Shown in pieces: positions 43,141 to 62,084 of a stretch of DNA of 64,000 nt; the first letter of the stretch is position 1; the number at the start of each line of letters is the position of its first letter. Under the pieces are notes generated by a model, which saw only the letters and a list, made by a program, of their open reading frames with translations, had not been told where the DNA came from and did no database searches. Both the position numbers and the translations under genes were made by a program. Source of the DNA: Rhodococcus sp. Leaf278 (lineage in GTDB: Bacteria > Actinomycetota > Actinomycetes > Mycobacteriales > Mycobacteriaceae). The stretch is taken from assembly GCF_001426085.1 (NCBI RefSeq), contig NZ_LMRR01000004.1, positions 221,982 through 285,981 on the forward strand. The letters are read 5' to 3'.

Positions 43141-43195
43141 CTTCGGTGCACAGGTTTTCCGTGGCGCTGTACGGCTGTGCCAAGCAACACCGAAG
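43141..43195 (+). promoter_or_regulatory. Structured RNA element between infC and rpmI
   Basis: CTTCGGTG (43141-43148) is complementary to CACCGAAG (43188-43195), and inside it CACAG (43149-43153) to CTGTG (43175-43179). The element ends 25 bp before the rpmI ATG. Its place suits feedback control by ribosomal protein L20, which represses this operon in other bacteria by binding an rRNA mimic; that link is inference. Confidence 0.45.
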
Positions 43196-43220
43196 AGCTA
43201 TTACAGAAGAAGAGGATTTC

Positions 43221-43415
43221 ATGCCCAAGCAGAAGACCCACAGTGGTGCCAAGAAGCGATTCAAGGTGTCCGGCAGCGGCAAGATCCTGCGCCAGAAGGC
43301 CGGCCGTCGCCACCTGCTCGAGCACAAGCCCACCAAGGTGACTCGTCGCCTCGATGGTGTCGCCGTTGTCAAGAAGGCCGACGTGCCGCGGATCAAGCGC
43401 CTTCTCGGTATCTGA
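43221..43415 (+). CDS. rpmI: 50S ribosomal protein L35
   Basis: A 64-residue basic ribosomal protein starting [20 protein letters not shown] and ending [20 protein letters not shown], as in actinobacterial L35. AAGAGGA precedes the ATG. It is the middle gene of infC-rpmI-rplT. The in-frame upstream extension from 43146 reads the structured leader and is rejected. Confidence 0.96.
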   Translation: MPKQKTHSGAKKRFKVSGSGKILRQKAGRRHLLEHKPTKVTRRLDGVAVVKKADVPRIKRLLGI

Positions 43416-43501
43416 TCCGGCCCGCCGCCGACTGATCTCGGTCGGCTTCATCCCTTACCATTCGGGGTTTACACACACCCCCAGATCGACAGGATTCACC
43501 A

Positions 43502-43891
43502 GTGGCACGCGTAAAAAGGGCCGTCAACGCCCAGAAGAAGCGCCGTTCGATTCTCGAAGCGTCCAAGGGCTACCGCGGACAGCGCTCACGTCTGTACACC
43601 AAGGCCAAGGAGCAGCAGCTCCACTCGCTCACCTACGCGTACCGGGACCGCCGCGCGCGCAAGGGTGATTTTCGCAAGCTGTGGATCACGCGTATCAACG
43701 CTGCAGCACGGGCCAACGACATCACGTACAACCGCTTCGTCCAGGGCCTGAAGGCCGCGGGCGTCGAGGTCGACCGCAAGATCCTCGCTGAGCTCGCTGT
43801 GTCGGATGCCGCGGCATTCGCAAGCCTGGTCGCCATCGCCAAGGCTGCATTGCCTGCCGATGTCAACGCTCCTGCCGGAGAAGCAGCCTGA
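43502..43891 (+). CDS. rplT: 50S ribosomal protein L20
   Basis: A 129-residue protein that binds 23S rRNA early in 50S assembly. It has [57 protein letters not shown] and [18 protein letters not shown], all typical of L20. GTG start. In other bacteria L20 also represses its own operon. The stop lies 38 bp before the rRNA methyltransferase gene, so the latter is probably co-transcribed. Confidence 0.97.
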   Translation: MARVKRAVNAQKKRRSILEASKGYRGQRSRLYTKAKEQQLHSLTYAYRDRRARKGDFRKLWITRINAAARANDITYNRFVQGLKAAGVEVDRKILAELAVSDAAAFASLVAIAKAALPADVNAPAGEAA

Positions 43892-43929
43892 GCGAGTCGC
43901 CGTACGACGATTCAACTTCGAAACGACCC

Positions 43930-44736
43930 GTGGATTCGCTGACCGAGCGAACACCGCGGGTCGTTTCGGCCGTCAAGCTTGCGCGCGCCGCGGAGCGCAA
44001 GAAGACCGGGCAGTTCCTCGCCGAGGGATTCAACGCGGTCTCCGAGGCCGCGAAGTCCGGGCTGGTCCGCGAGTTGTTCTTCACCTCGGATGCCTTCGAG
44101 CGGCACCACGCCTTGATCATGTCCGTCGAGGCCGGCGGCGCCCGGGTCTTCCCGATCACCGACCGAGCCGCGAAGGCGCTGTCCGACACCGTCACACCCC
44201 AGGGGCTCGTCGCAGTCACCGGACTGATCGACGTCTCGCTCGATCGCGCGCTGGCCGACAGCCCGCGCCTGGTAGCGGTACCGGTCGAGGTCGCGGAACC
44301 GGGCAATGCTGGAACTGTCATTCGCGTCGCCGACGCGGCCGGCGCGGATTCGGTCGTGTTGCTGGGCGATTCGGTGGACCCCCACAACGGCAAATGCGTC
44401 CGCGCGTCGGCAGGCAGTGTCTTCCATCTGCCGATCGCTCGGGAACGTTCGATCGAATCCGGCATCGAGGCGTTACGTGGTGCGGGTCTGTCGATCGTGG
44501 CTACGGCTGCCGACGGAGAGGTCGACCTCGACGATGCCGACCGTCTACTCGAGCAACCGACCGCGTGGTTGTTCGGCAACGAGGCGCACGGACTGCCCGA
44601 GTCGGTGGCTCGCGACGCCGATCATCGGATTCGGATTCCTATCCATGGTCGCGCCGAGAGCCTCAATTTGGCAACGGCCGCAGCGATCTGCCTGTATGCG
44701 AGCGCTCGCGCGCAGCGACGCTCCGGGATTTCCTGA
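43930..44736 (+). CDS. SpoU/TrmH-family RNA 2'-O-methyltransferase
   Basis: A 268-residue SPOUT enzyme with an N-terminal substrate-binding region (RAAERKKTGQFLAEGFNAVSEA) and the C-terminal trefoil-knot SAM domain: NAGTVIRVADAAGADSVVLL, WLFGNEAHGLPE and IPIHGRAESLNLATAAAICL, the three SpoU motifs. It most likely methylates 23S rRNA; the TsnR-type annotation of Rv1644 in the same position is a known precedent. GTG start at 43930. The exact target nucleotide cannot be predicted. Confidence 0.92.
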   Translation: MDSLTERTPRVVSAVKLARAAERKKTGQFLAEGFNAVSEAAKSGLVRELFFTSDAFERHHALIMSVEAGGARVFPITDRAAKALSDTVTPQGLVAVTGLIDVSLDRALADSPRLVAVPVEVAEPGNAGTVIRVADAAGADSVVLLGDSVDPHNGKCVRASAGSVFHLPIARERSIESGIEALRGAGLSIVATAADGEVDLDDADRLLEQPTAWLFGNEAHGLPESVARDADHRIRIPIHGRAESLNLATAAAICLYASARAQRRSGIS

Positions 44737-44771
44737 GCGCCTCTCGCCTAGGATCGATACCTGTCTGCTTC

Positions 44772-45944
<1,173 letters not shown>

Positions 45945-45998
45945 CGCCGCTTCACACCGCCCCACTTCTTCTCGGATACAAGAAAGAGCTGAGCACAC

Positions 45999-48485
45999 GT
46001 GCGAGTCCCACAATCCTGGCTGACCGAGGTCCTGCACGCGGGGACTCCCGACTGGGCCGTGTCCCCCGAGGAGCTCGACGCCGGTTTCGTGCGGGTCGGT
46101 TTCGAGGTCGAAGAACTCGAGTCGCTGGACAACGTGACCGGACCACTGGTTGTGGGCCGGGTGAGCTCTATCGAGGAACTGACCGAGTTCAAGAAGCCGA
46201 TTCGATTCTGCCTGGTGGACGTCGGCGCCGATGAGCCACAGGAAATCGTCTGTGGTGCACGAAATTTTGCCGAAGGTGATCTGATCGTCGCCGCTCTGCC
46301 GGGCAGCGTTCTGCCCGGCGGATTCGCCATCGCATCGCGCAAGACGTACGGCCGCAACTCCAACGGCATGATCTGCTCGACGCTCGAGCTCGGACTCGGC
46401 CGAGACCACTCCGGCATTCTCGTGCTGCCTGCGGATACAGCCGCACCGGGAGACGACGCCAAAGAGGTTCTGGGGCTGAAGGACTCGGTCATCGAGCTGA
46501 ACGTGACCCCGGATCGCGGTTACGCCTTCTCGGTCCGCGGCCTCGCCCGTGAACTGGCGTGCAGCTTCGACTTGCCCTATGTGGACCCGGCACGGACGAT
46601 GCCCACCGAGGTCACCGGCGAGGCATGGTCGGTTACCGTCGAATCGAACTCGGGCGCATCACGATTCGCGTTGCGCAAGGTCGTCGGCATCGATCCCACC
46701 GCGACCACTCCGTGGTGGATGCAGCGTCGCCTGCTTCTGGCCGGCGTGCGCCCGATCTCGGCTGCTGTCGACGTCACCAACTACGTGCTGCACGAACTCG
46801 GCCAGCCGCTGCATGCGTTCGATGCGGCCAAGCTGAACGGCGATCTCGTCGTCCGCCGCGCGAATGCGGGGGAGAAGCTGACGACACTGGACGGAGTCGA
46901 GCGCTCACTCGATCCTGAGGACGTCGTGATCGCCGACGGGTCGGGAGCCGTTTCGTTGGCCGGCGTCATGGGCGGAGCGTCCACCGAAGTGGACGACGCG
47001 ACCACCGAGGTCGTACTCGAAGCAGCGTCGTTCGATCCGCTCGCGGTGTTCCGAACCGGCCGCCGCCACAAGCTGTCCAGTGAGGCGAGCAAGCGTTTCG
47101 AGCGAACCGTCGACTCTGCTCTTCCGGTCGCCGCGCTCGATCGTGCGGCACAGTTGCTGGTCGAGATCGCCGGTGGCCGAATCGAGCCGGTTTTGACCGA
47201 CATCGGCGGGGCCGCCGAGTACCCGGCAGTCACGATGGACTTCGATCTACCCGACCGAATCGCCGGCGTGCAGTACCCCAACGGAACCGCTGCCCGACGG
47301 TTGACGCAGATCGGCTGCAGAGTCGACGTGTCGGTCGACGATGCCGGGCACGGTCAACTGACGGTGACGCCGCCGTCGTGGCGACCGGACCTAGTGCAAC
47401 GTGCCGACCTGGTGGAAGAGGTGCTGCGACTCGAGGGGCTGGAGAAGATCCCGTCGGTACTGCCGTCGGCCCCCGGCGGTCGTGGCCTCACCGCTGAGCA
47501 GAAGCGCAGACGAGCGGTCGGCAAGGCGCTCGCGTTCTCCGGATACGTCGAGGTATTGCCCCCGGTGTTCCTGCCCAAGGGCGTCTTCGATACCTGGGGT
47601 CTGGACAAGGACGATCCACGCCGCGCCACCACCTCGGTCCTCAATCCGCTCGAGGCCGATCGCCCCGAGCTCGCGACCACGGTGCTGCCGGGACTGCTCG
47701 AGATGCTGAGCCGAAACATCGCCCGCGGTCAGCGTGACGTGTCGCTGTTCGGAATTGCTCAGGTGGTGCTTCGGCACGACGCCACTGCTGCGGTGGACGC
47801 GCTGCCGGTGGATCGTCGTCCTACTGATGACCAGATCGCCATGCTTCGGGGGTCGTTGCCTGCGCAGCCAGTACATGTGGGCGTGGTGCTCACCGGTCAA
47901 CGTGAGCTGTCGGGGCCGTGGGGCCCCGGCCGCGCCGCCGAAGCAGCTGACGCCTTCGCTGCGGTACGCACGGTGACGGAGGCGGCCGGTGTTCACGTCG
48001 ATCTTCGTGCTGCGCAGCACCTTCCGTGGCATCCCGGTCGGTGTGCCGAGGTGTTGCTCGACGGTGAGGTCGTGGGATACGCAGGCGAACTGCACCCGGC
48101 GGTCCTCGAGCGGGCAGGCTTGCCGCCGCGTACCTGCGCCGTGGAGCTGAGCTTGAGTGCTCTGCCTGTTGTCGAATCACTCCCGGCTCCCGAGGTGTCG
48201 CCGTATCCGGCGGTGCTCCAGGACGTGGCTGTTGTGGTCGATGCCTCCGTGCCTGCGGGGTCCGTCGAGGCGGCGCTGACGATCGGCGGCGGCGATCTAC
48301 TCGAATCGATCCGGTTGTTCGACGTCTACGAGGGCGAACAAGTCGGGCAAGGTCGCAAGTCTCTGGCGTTCGCGCTGCGGTTCCGCGGGACCGACGGCAC
48401 GTTGACCGAGGATCAGGCCACTGCTGCGCGCGACGCTGCGGTCGACGCTGCAGCCAAAGCCGTCGGAGCCGAGCTGCGTAGCTGA
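45999..48485 (+). CDS. pheT: Phenylalanyl-tRNA synthetase beta subunit
   Basis: An 828-residue subunit that binds and edits tRNA-Phe. It starts [12 protein letters not shown], contains a tRNA-binding (EMAP-like) domain near the N-terminus, a B3/B4 editing domain, a B5 domain ([20 protein letters not shown]) and a C-terminal anticodon-binding fold ([20 protein letters not shown]). GTG start. The beta and alpha subunits form the working tetramer. A short hairpin follows the stop (CCGACGG/CCGTCGG, 48487-48508) and may end the transcript. Confidence 0.97.
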   Translation: MRVPQSWLTEVLHAGTPDWAVSPEELDAGFVRVGFEVEELESLDNVTGPLVVGRVSSIEELTEFKKPIRFCLVDVGADEPQEIVCGARNFAEGDLIVAALPGSVLPGGFAIASRKTYGRNSNGMICSTLELGLGRDHSGILVLPADTAAPGDDAKEVLGLKDSVIELNVTPDRGYAFSVRGLARELACSFDLPYVDPARTMPTEVTGEAWSVTVESNSGASRFALRKVVGIDPTATTPWWMQRRLLLAGVRPISAAVDVTNYVLHELGQPLHAFDAAKLNGDLVVRRANAGEKLTTLDGVERSLDPEDVVIADGSGAVSLAGVMGGASTEVDDATTEVVLEAASFDPLAVFRTGRRHKLSSEASKRFERTVDSALPVAALDRAAQLLVEIAGGRIEPVLTDIGGAAEYPAVTMDFDLPDRIAGVQYPNGTAARRLTQIGCRVDVSVDDAGHGQLTVTPPSWRPDLVQRADLVEEVLRLEGLEKIPSVLPSAPGGRGLTAEQKRRRAVGKALAFSGYVEVLPPVFLPKGVFDTWGLDKDDPRRATTSVLNPLEADRPELATTVLPGLLEMLSRNIARGQRDVSLFGIAQVVLRHDATAAVDALPVDRRPTDDQIAMLRGSLPAQPVHVGVVLTGQRELSGPWGPGRAAEAADAFAAVRTVTEAAGVHVDLRAAQHLPWHPGRCAEVLLDGEVVGYAGELHPAVLERAGLPPRTCAVELSLSALPVVESLPAPEVSPYPAVLQDVAVVVDASVPAGSVEAALTIGGGDLLESIRLFDVYEGEQVGQGRKSLAFALRFRGTDGTLTEDQATAARDAAVDAAAKAVGAELRS

Positions 48486-48553
48486 TCCGACGGCGGCCGG
48501 ACCGTCGGTTCCGTAGCGTGGAGTCACGAACGCCCACGGTGACGGGAGAACGA

Positions 48554-49105
48554 ATGAGTGAATCCGGAGCAGACGGCACGGCGTCCGATCTGCAGGTTGT
48601 GAACGACGTCCTCGCGGCGGTGGCGGGTCGGCCGCGGCTGGCCCCGGTAGCGGCTGCGGCCGCCGCATTGGCCGCGGAGTTGGGCACCGTCGAGCCCGAA
48701 CCCACTGGACCCGATCGCGGTGCGCCACCGGGAACGGTGCCCGATGTCGACGTTCCTCAGGTCACGAGGCCCCGGATCGATCAGCCGCTCGGGGATCCGC
48801 CGCCCGGGGCTCCGCTGGGCGGCACGGTGCCGGGCATCATCGATGCCGAATTGGTCGACGATATGCCCGTCGGGGCAGGCGGTGGATATACAGGCGGTGC
48901 CGTCGGCGGCTTCACCGAATCAGGAGTGCCCACCTGGGACGGTGTCCGCGAGAAGGTGGACCATCGCTCGGGAACGGCCGTCGGAGCCGAGGAGTTGGAC
49001 CGGGAGTCCCGGGCCGGTCAGGATCTGAACAAGCAGTGGAACGACCGTCAGGAAGCCGGCCGCAAGAAGCTCGACGAGATCCGCAAGTCCATGGGTGGAA
49101 GCTGA
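48554..49105 (+). CDS. Hypothetical protein, Pro/Gly-rich
   Basis: A 183-residue acidic protein. The first half is helical and Ala-rich (LAAVAGRPRLAPVAAAAAAL). The middle is rich in Pro, Gly and Asp (PRIDQPLGDPPPGAPLGGTV). The end is a charged helix with KQWNDRQEAGRKKLDEIRKS. No signal peptide or membrane helix is evident, though the Ala-rich part is mildly hydrophobic. GGGAGA precedes the ATG at 48554; the 12-residue extension upstream has no ribosome binding site. No family recognised. Confidence 0.65.
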   Translation: MSESGADGTASDLQVVNDVLAAVAGRPRLAPVAAAAAALAAELGTVEPEPTGPDRGAPPGTVPDVDVPQVTRPRIDQPLGDPPPGAPLGGTVPGIIDAELVDDMPVGAGGGYTGGAVGGFTESGVPTWDGVREKVDHRSGTAVGAEELDRESRAGQDLNKQWNDRQEAGRKKLDEIRKSMGGS

Positions 49106-49131
49106 CACACCGGACCCGTTCATGAATGAGC

Positions 49132-51444
<2,313 letters not shown>

Positions 51445-51448
<4 letters not shown>

Positions 51449-52355
51449 CCTCGGCAGCCCTGCAGTTGACGGCCGCGCAGAAGGCGTTCACTCTCGCCGA
51501 GGCTCTGCCCTGGTTGCAACGTTTCTCGGGAAAGACCGTCGTGGTGAAGTACGGCGGAAACGCCATGATCGACGATGACCTCAAACGGGCGTTCGCCGCC
51601 GACATGGTGTTCCTGCGTACCGTCGGAATCCATCCCGTCGTCGTACACGGTGGTGGCCCGCAGATTTCGGCGATGCTCACCCGGCTCGGGTTGACGGGCG
51701 AGTTTCGCGGCGGATTCCGCGTCACGACGCCCGAGGTCATGGACGTCGTGAGAATGGTGCTGTTCGGGCAGGTCGGCCGTGAACTCGTCGGTTTGATCAA
51801 CAGTCACGGGCCGTATGCCGTCGGCATCTCGGGCGAGGACGCGCACCTGTTCACGGCGACCCGGCGAACCGTGCTCGTCGACGGCGACCAGACCGACATC
51901 GGTCTGGTGGGCGACGTCACCTCGGTGGATCCGAAGGCGATCTTCGATCTCATTGCGGCCGGACGTATTCCGGTGGTGTCCACCATCGCTCCCGACCGCG
52001 ACGGCGTCGTGCACAACATCAACGCCGACACCGCCGCGGCCGCACTGGCGAGTGCCATCGGTGCCGAAAAACTGGTCGTACTCACCGACGTCGAGGGTCT
52101 GTACACCGCGTGGCCCGATCGCACCTCGCTGACGTCCGAGATCGATGCGTCCGCGCTCGATGCGTTGCTGCCCTCGCTCGACGCGGGGATGGTGCCGAAG
52201 ATGGAAGCGTGCCTGCGCGCCGTTCGAGCAGGTGTGCCGACTGCACACGTCATCGACGGGCGCGTCGAACATTCGGTTCTGGTGGAACTGTTCACCGGCC
52301 AGGGGATCGGCACCATGGTCACCCCCGATCACTCTTCTACGTCAGGAGTCACGCC

Positions 52356-52359
<4 letters not shown>
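51445..52359 (+). CDS. argB: Acetylglutamate kinase
   Basis: A 304-residue amino-acid kinase that phosphorylates N-acetylglutamate. Motifs include [53 protein letters not shown] [14 protein letters not shown], and [11 protein letters not shown]. ArgB enzymes of organisms with ArgJ are usually feedback-inhibited by arginine; the N-terminal helix [20 protein letters not shown] fits the arginine-sensitive hexameric class. It overlaps argJ and argD by 4 bp each. Confidence 0.96.
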
Positions 52360-55005
<2,646 letters not shown>

Positions 55006-55056
55006 GATCCAGTTTCCCATCATGCGCACCAAGAACAACGAAGGAGCTTGAACACC

Positions 55057-57701
<2,645 letters not shown>

Positions 57702-57810
57702 GTGAGCAAGGGACATCCACGCCGGTTGACTCGAATGTGATGTGAGAAGCTTTCGTCACGTGAAGACCGATGCCGGTCGTTCCGTCGGGGCCGAACGCAG
57801 GAGTGTAGTT

Positions 57811-60800
57811 GTGGGACTGAATGCAGACGCCGTACGTGGTCCACTGCGCCGTGCCATTGCCACGGCCCAGAACGGTCTCGAGGTCATTCGTCTCGGTGGT
57901 CTCGAAACCGAGGTGGACCCGTCGCCGTTCCGGGTGATGGACCGGGAGCCCATGTATCGGTTGCGGCGATACTTCCCCGACGACGTGCCTGCGGATAGTC
58001 CTCCGGTGGTGCTCATTCCGCCGATGATGGTGTCCGCCGACGTTTACGACGTCACGACCGATCAGGGTGCGGCCGGGATTCTGCACGGGATGGGCCTGGA
58101 TCCATGGGTGGTCGATTTCGGTTCGCCGGATACCGAAGAGGGTGGGTGGAGCCGTACTCTCGCCGATCACGTCGTGGCGATCAGTGAGGTCGTCGACAAG
58201 GTGCACGAGTACACCGGCCGAGACGTTCACCTCGGTGGCTACTCGCAGGGCGGTATGTTCTGCTACCAAGCTGCTGCCTATCGAGGGGGCCGAAACCTGG
58301 CCAGCCTCATCACGTTCGGAGCGCCGGTCGACACGCTGGCCGGGTTGCCGCTGGGAATTCCGGCCGGCGTTGCCACTCGGGGCGCAGAGTTTCTCGCCGA
58401 CCACGTCTTCACCCGGCTGGCTGTCTCGGGATGGATGGCGCGGACGGGATTTCAGCTCCTCGATCCAGCGAAAACCGTCCGATCCCGCCTGGATTTCCTG
58501 CGGCAGTTGCACGACCGTGAAGCGTTGTTGCCGCGAGAACCGCAGCGACGCTTTCTGGCGATGGACGGGTGGGTGGCATGGTCCGGCCCAGCCGTGGCGG
58601 AGCTGTTGAAGCAGTTCGTCGTGCACAACCGCATGATGACCGGCGGGTTCGTCATCAAGGACAGATTGTTGACTCTGGCCGAACTGACGGTGCCGGTGCT
58701 GGCCTTCGTCGGCGAGGTCGACGACATCGGTCAGCCATTGGCCGTACGCGGAATCCAGCGAGCAGCACCGCGCGCGCAGGTATTCGAGACGACTTTGCGC
58801 GCAGGCCATTTCGGCCTCGTCGTCGGCAGTACGGCAGCTGCACAGACGTGGCCGACGACGGGCAACTGGATTCGGTGGCGTGAGGATCTCGGACCGAAGC
58901 CCGAGGCTGTCCGTGTGATGGAGCGCGAGGACCACGGAGATTCCGACAGCGGTGTGTCGATCACCAATCGACTGATCCACACGGCGGCCTCGATTGCCGA
59001 GGTCGGCGTCGGCGTCGGCCGGGGGCTGGCATCGGCCGCGACCGGCGCGGTACGAGGCACTCGTGAAATTTCGTCCGAGGCCGTGCGGACGTTGCCTCGA
59101 CTTGCGCGGCTCGGCCAGATGCAGCCGCACAGCCGAGTGTCGTTGGGGCGCTTGATCGCCGAGCAGGGGCGCAAGTCCCCGAACGGCGAGTGCTTCCTGT
59201 TCGACGACCGCGTGCACACCTACGACGCGGTCAACGTTCGTATCGACAATGTGGTGCGCGGTCTGATCAGTGTCGGGGTGCGGCCCGCGTCGCGCATCGG
59301 TGTTCTGATGGAGACCCGTCCCAGTGCTTTGGCCGCCATGGCGGCCCTGTCCCGAATCGGGGCGGTGCCGGTTCTGTTGCAGCCGGGCAGCGACCTGACT
59401 GCCGCACTCCGGACGGTCGACGTCGATACGGTGATCGCCGATCCCGAGAACGTATCGGCCGCAGTACCGGTGACACCGAATGTTCTGGTACTGGGTGGTG
59501 GCGAGACCCGCCGACTCGAGATTCCTACGGGGTACGAGGTGATCGATCTCGAGTCCATCGATCCCGACTCGGTGCGCTTACCTCAGTGGTACGAGCCCGA
59601 TCCTGGCCGCGCTCGTGAACTGGCGATGATCCTGTTCACGACGACCGATCGTGGACTGGAACCCCGATACATCACCAATCACCGCTGGGCGCTCTCGGCA
59701 TTCGGTACGGCGACCACGGCTGCGCTCGGTCCTGGCGATACCGTGTACTGCCTTGCACCGCTGCACCATTCGGCGGGAATTCTGGTCACGATCGGGGGCG
59801 CGCTCGCGGGTGGGTCTCGGATTGCGCTCTCCCGCGGTCTCGACCCCGAGCGATTCAGCGAAGAGGTCTACCGCTACGGCGTGACCGTTGTCAGTTACAC
59901 GTGGACGATGATGCGGCAGATTCTGGACGACGGTCGTTTCCCGGTCGATTCCGGCCACCCGGTTCGCCTGTTCATCGGCTCGGGCATGCCGGTCGGACTG
60001 TGGCGCCGCACGCTCGCTCGGTTCAGCCCGGCTCGGGTGCTCGAGTTCTACGCATCGACAGAGAACGACGTCATTCTTGCCAACGTTGCTGGATCGAAGA
60101 TCGGCTCGAAAGGTCGCCCCCTGCCCGGCAGTGCCCGGGTTGCCCTTGCGGCCTACGACCCGATCACGGGCAGACTCGAAGAGGACGACGACGGTTTCGT
60201 TCGGCAGTGCCGTGACAACGAGATCGGGCTTCTCTTGGGTCGACCGAGTGGCGAGGGCGAGGCGACCAGCCATGTGATGCGTGGTGTTTTCGAGCCTACG
60301 GACGCGTGGATTCCCACCGAGAATCTGTTCCGACGCGATTCCGACGGAGATTACTGGTTGATCGACCGCAAGGACACCGTCGTACGGTCGTCGTGCGGTC
60401 CGGTCTACACCCAGCCCATCGTCGATGCTGTCGGCGATCTCGACCAGGTCGATTCGGCTGTGGTGTACGGCGTACACGTCACCGGAGATCGCCCGCGGTC
60501 GGTTCGTGCCGACGCTGCGGCCACCGAAGTCGCTGTCTGCGCCATCTCGCTGCAGCACGAAGCTGTGATCACCGCTCGTGCGTTGACGGACGCGCTCGGC
60601 GTGCTGCTCCCGGCCGAGCGTCCGGCGATCGTGCACGTGGTCTCCGAGATCCCGGTGGGCCGCGCGTACCGACCCAATGCGACGGCGCTGAAGGAAGCGG
60701 GCATCCCGACGCCCAGTGCCCGGTCGTGGTTCTACGACTCGGAGTCCAACAGTTACCGCCGTTTGACCAAAGCTGTTGTCGCCGAACATTTTGTGGGTAG

Positions 60801-60828
60801 GGGCGAGTCCGCCGAAAAGTCCTCCTAG
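57811..60828 (+). CDS. Alpha/beta hydrolase (PHA synthase-like) fused to an acyl-CoA synthetase-like domain
   Basis: A 1005-residue protein like Rv1683 of M. tuberculosis, which is linked to triacylglycerol droplets. Residues 1-370 form a PhaC-like alpha/beta hydrolase with nucleophile GGYSQGG (Ser145, where true PHA synthases have Cys), an acid in VGEVDDIGQP and a His in RAGHFGLVVG. From about 450 an AMP-binding-type domain follows (GVRPASRIGVLMETRPSALA, YASTENDVILANV, DGDYWLIDRKDTVVRS). The usual TSGTTGxPK motif is degenerate (FTTTDRGLEPRY) and the C-terminal lysine region is altered. The GTG at 57811 has AGGAG 7 nt upstream; GTGs at 57742 and 57760 are alternatives. It follows argH by 109 bp. 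Confidence 0.85.
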   Translation: MGLNADAVRGPLRRAIATAQNGLEVIRLGGLETEVDPSPFRVMDREPMYRLRRYFPDDVPADSPPVVLIPPMMVSADVYDVTTDQGAAGILHGMGLDPWVVDFGSPDTEEGGWSRTLADHVVAISEVVDKVHEYTGRDVHLGGYSQGGMFCYQAAAYRGGRNLASLITFGAPVDTLAGLPLGIPAGVATRGAEFLADHVFTRLAVSGWMARTGFQLLDPAKTVRSRLDFLRQLHDREALLPREPQRRFLAMDGWVAWSGPAVAELLKQFVVHNRMMTGGFVIKDRLLTLAELTVPVLAFVGEVDDIGQPLAVRGIQRAAPRAQVFETTLRAGHFGLVVGSTAAAQTWPTTGNWIRWREDLGPKPEAVRVMEREDHGDSDSGVSITNRLIHTAASIAEVGVGVGRGLASAATGAVRGTREISSEAVRTLPRLARLGQMQPHSRVSLGRLIAEQGRKSPNGECFLFDDRVHTYDAVNVRIDNVVRGLISVGVRPASRIGVLMETRPSALAAMAALSRIGAVPVLLQPGSDLTAALRTVDVDTVIADPENVSAAVPVTPNVLVLGGGETRRLEIPTGYEVIDLESIDPDSVRLPQWYEPDPGRARELAMILFTTTDRGLEPRYITNHRWALSAFGTATTAALGPGDTVYCLAPLHHSAGILVTIGGALAGGSRIALSRGLDPERFSEEVYRYGVTVVSYTWTMMRQILDDGRFPVDSGHPVRLFIGSGMPVGLWRRTLARFSPARVLEFYASTENDVILANVAGSKIGSKGRPLPGSARVALAAYDPITGRLEEDDDGFVRQCRDNEIGLLLGRPSGEGEATSHVMRGVFEPTDAWIPTENLFRRDSDGDYWLIDRKDTVVRSSCGPVYTQPIVDAVGDLDQVDSAVVYGVHVTGDRPRSVRADAAATEVAVCAISLQHEAVITARALTDALGVLLPAERPAIVHVVSEIPVGRAYRPNATALKEAGIPTPSARSWFYDSESNSYRRLTKAVVAEHFVGRGESAEKSS

Positions 60829-60887
60829 GAGTCGAGCCTGCAGGAGCGGCTCGAAGATCAGGAGTGGAGCCTGCAGGGAAAGGCTCG
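60827..60887. repeat. Two tandem repeats related to the 44.8-kb repeats
   Basis: AGGAGTCGAGCCTGCAGGAG at 60827 and AGGAGTGGAGCCTGCAGGGA at 60860, period 33. Each ends in a short hairpin arm (CGAGCC/GGCTCG in the first). The core AGGAGTSRAGCCTGC is shared with the two copies ahead of pheS. The first copy begins on the last base positions of the preceding gene's stop. Confidence 0.75.
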
Positions 60888-60946
60888 TTCGGTAGCGTGG
60901 TCGAGTACATCACTCCGGCTCGATCGGAGCAGAACGAAGGACACTT

Positions 60947-61153
60947 GTGGCAATCGATTCGACACTGCTTTCCATTCTCGCGTGCCCGGTGGACAAGGGT
61001 TCGCTGTTGCTGGTCGAGGGCGAACTGCTCTACAACCCGCGACTGCGTCGCGCATATCCGATAGAGAACGGCATCCCGGTCCTGCTCGCCGACGACGCGC
61101 GCGATGTGGACGACGCCGAGCACGAGTCGATTCTGGCCCGGGCCACCTCGTAA
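60947..61153 (+). CDS. Trm112-family (UPF0434) protein
   Basis: A 68-residue protein with LLSILACPVDKGSLLLVEGE and RRAYPIENGIPVLLADDARD, the Trm112/UPF0434 pattern. The usual zinc-binding cysteines are reduced to one here. Relatives activate methyltransferases in eukaryotes and archaea; bacterial roles are less clear. AAGGA precedes the GTG. It lies at the position of Rv1684 in M. tuberculosis. The 239-bp gap downstream (61154-61392) shows no convincing gene. Confidence 0.85.
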   Translation: MAIDSTLLSILACPVDKGSLLLVEGELLYNPRLRRAYPIENGIPVLLADDARDVDDAEHESILARATS

Positions 61154-61392
61154 AACTCCTGCTTGCTCGCGGGATCGAGCGGCGTAGTGACGAGTCCGAT
61201 CCGGTCAGGGTGGCAGCGGTGAACTTCAGGTGTTCGCACAGAACCGGCTGAGGGACCACGACGACCGGCACGAACCGGACGGCTTCATTTTCGGTGCGAG
61301 CCAATGCGCCGTACTCCCGACGGGCCTGCAAGTTTCCATCGGATGCCGTAGTCATGGCCCCGTCGGCGCGTTGTCGTCGAGGGCGCAGCATC

Positions 61393-62046
61393 ATGGGTCG
61401 GGTGAACGTCGCTGACTTGGAAAGAGCAGGGCCGGACGACGCAGCCCAACGCATTCTCGGGGCAACCGTCCACGCAGGCGAAGTGTCTCTGCGCATCGTG
61501 GAGGTAGAGGCATACGGAGGTCCACTGGATGGTCCGTGGCCCGACCCGGCGGCGCACTCCTTTCGTGGTTCGACACCTCGAAACGAGGTGATGTTCGGGC
61601 CGGCGGGCCGGCTGTACGTGTACCTGAGTTACGGCATGCACCTATGCATGAACGTCAGCTGCGGTCCGGACGGGACGGCCGCCGCCGTGTTACTCCGTGC
61701 GGGTGAAGTCGTGGCCGGTCACGACATCGTCGACAGCAGGCGCGCCGGCCGCAGTCCACGGTCTGCGCGGGTGGAGGCCGGCTGGGCCCGCGGGCCGGGC
61801 AATCTCGGTCGAGCCTTGGGCGTCTCGCTGGCGGACAACGGAACGGAACTGTTCGACGCCTCGTCCGCTGTCACCCTCCAGCTACTCCCGCGCCCGATGC
61901 CGGAGCAGGCTGTCGCGTCCGGCCCACGTGTCGGGGTGAGTCTGGCAGCTGACCGACCGTGGCGCTTCTGGATTCGTGGATCTTCGGCGGTATCGAGCTA
62001 CAAACGCAGTCCCCGGGCCGCGGTGCCCGGTGGCCTGGAGGCCTGA
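61393..62046 (+). CDS. mpg: 3-methyladenine DNA glycosylase (MPG/AAG type)
   Basis: A 217-residue base-excision enzyme removing alkylated purines. The family core is complete: [20 protein letters not shown] (active-site Glu), [59 protein letters not shown] and [18 protein letters not shown]. The start is uncertain: ATG 61393 or GTG 61402; the longer frame from 61294 adds residues not seen in the family. It is 38 bp ahead of tyrS. Confidence 0.92.
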   Translation: MGRVNVADLERAGPDDAAQRILGATVHAGEVSLRIVEVEAYGGPLDGPWPDPAAHSFRGSTPRNEVMFGPAGRLYVYLSYGMHLCMNVSCGPDGTAAAVLLRAGEVVAGHDIVDSRRAGRSPRSARVEAGWARGPGNLGRALGVSLADNGTELFDASSAVTLQLLPRPMPEQAVASGPRVGVSLAADRPWRFWIRGSSAVSSYKRSPRAAVPGGLEA

Positions 62047-62084
62047 CCGACGGGTCGATGCGTCGATGCGGGAGGATCGACGTC

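Noticed and set aside
55006..55056. Separate ARG box or promoter ahead of argG
   Set aside because: No palindrome with TGCAT-type halves and no clear -10 was found in the 51-bp gap.
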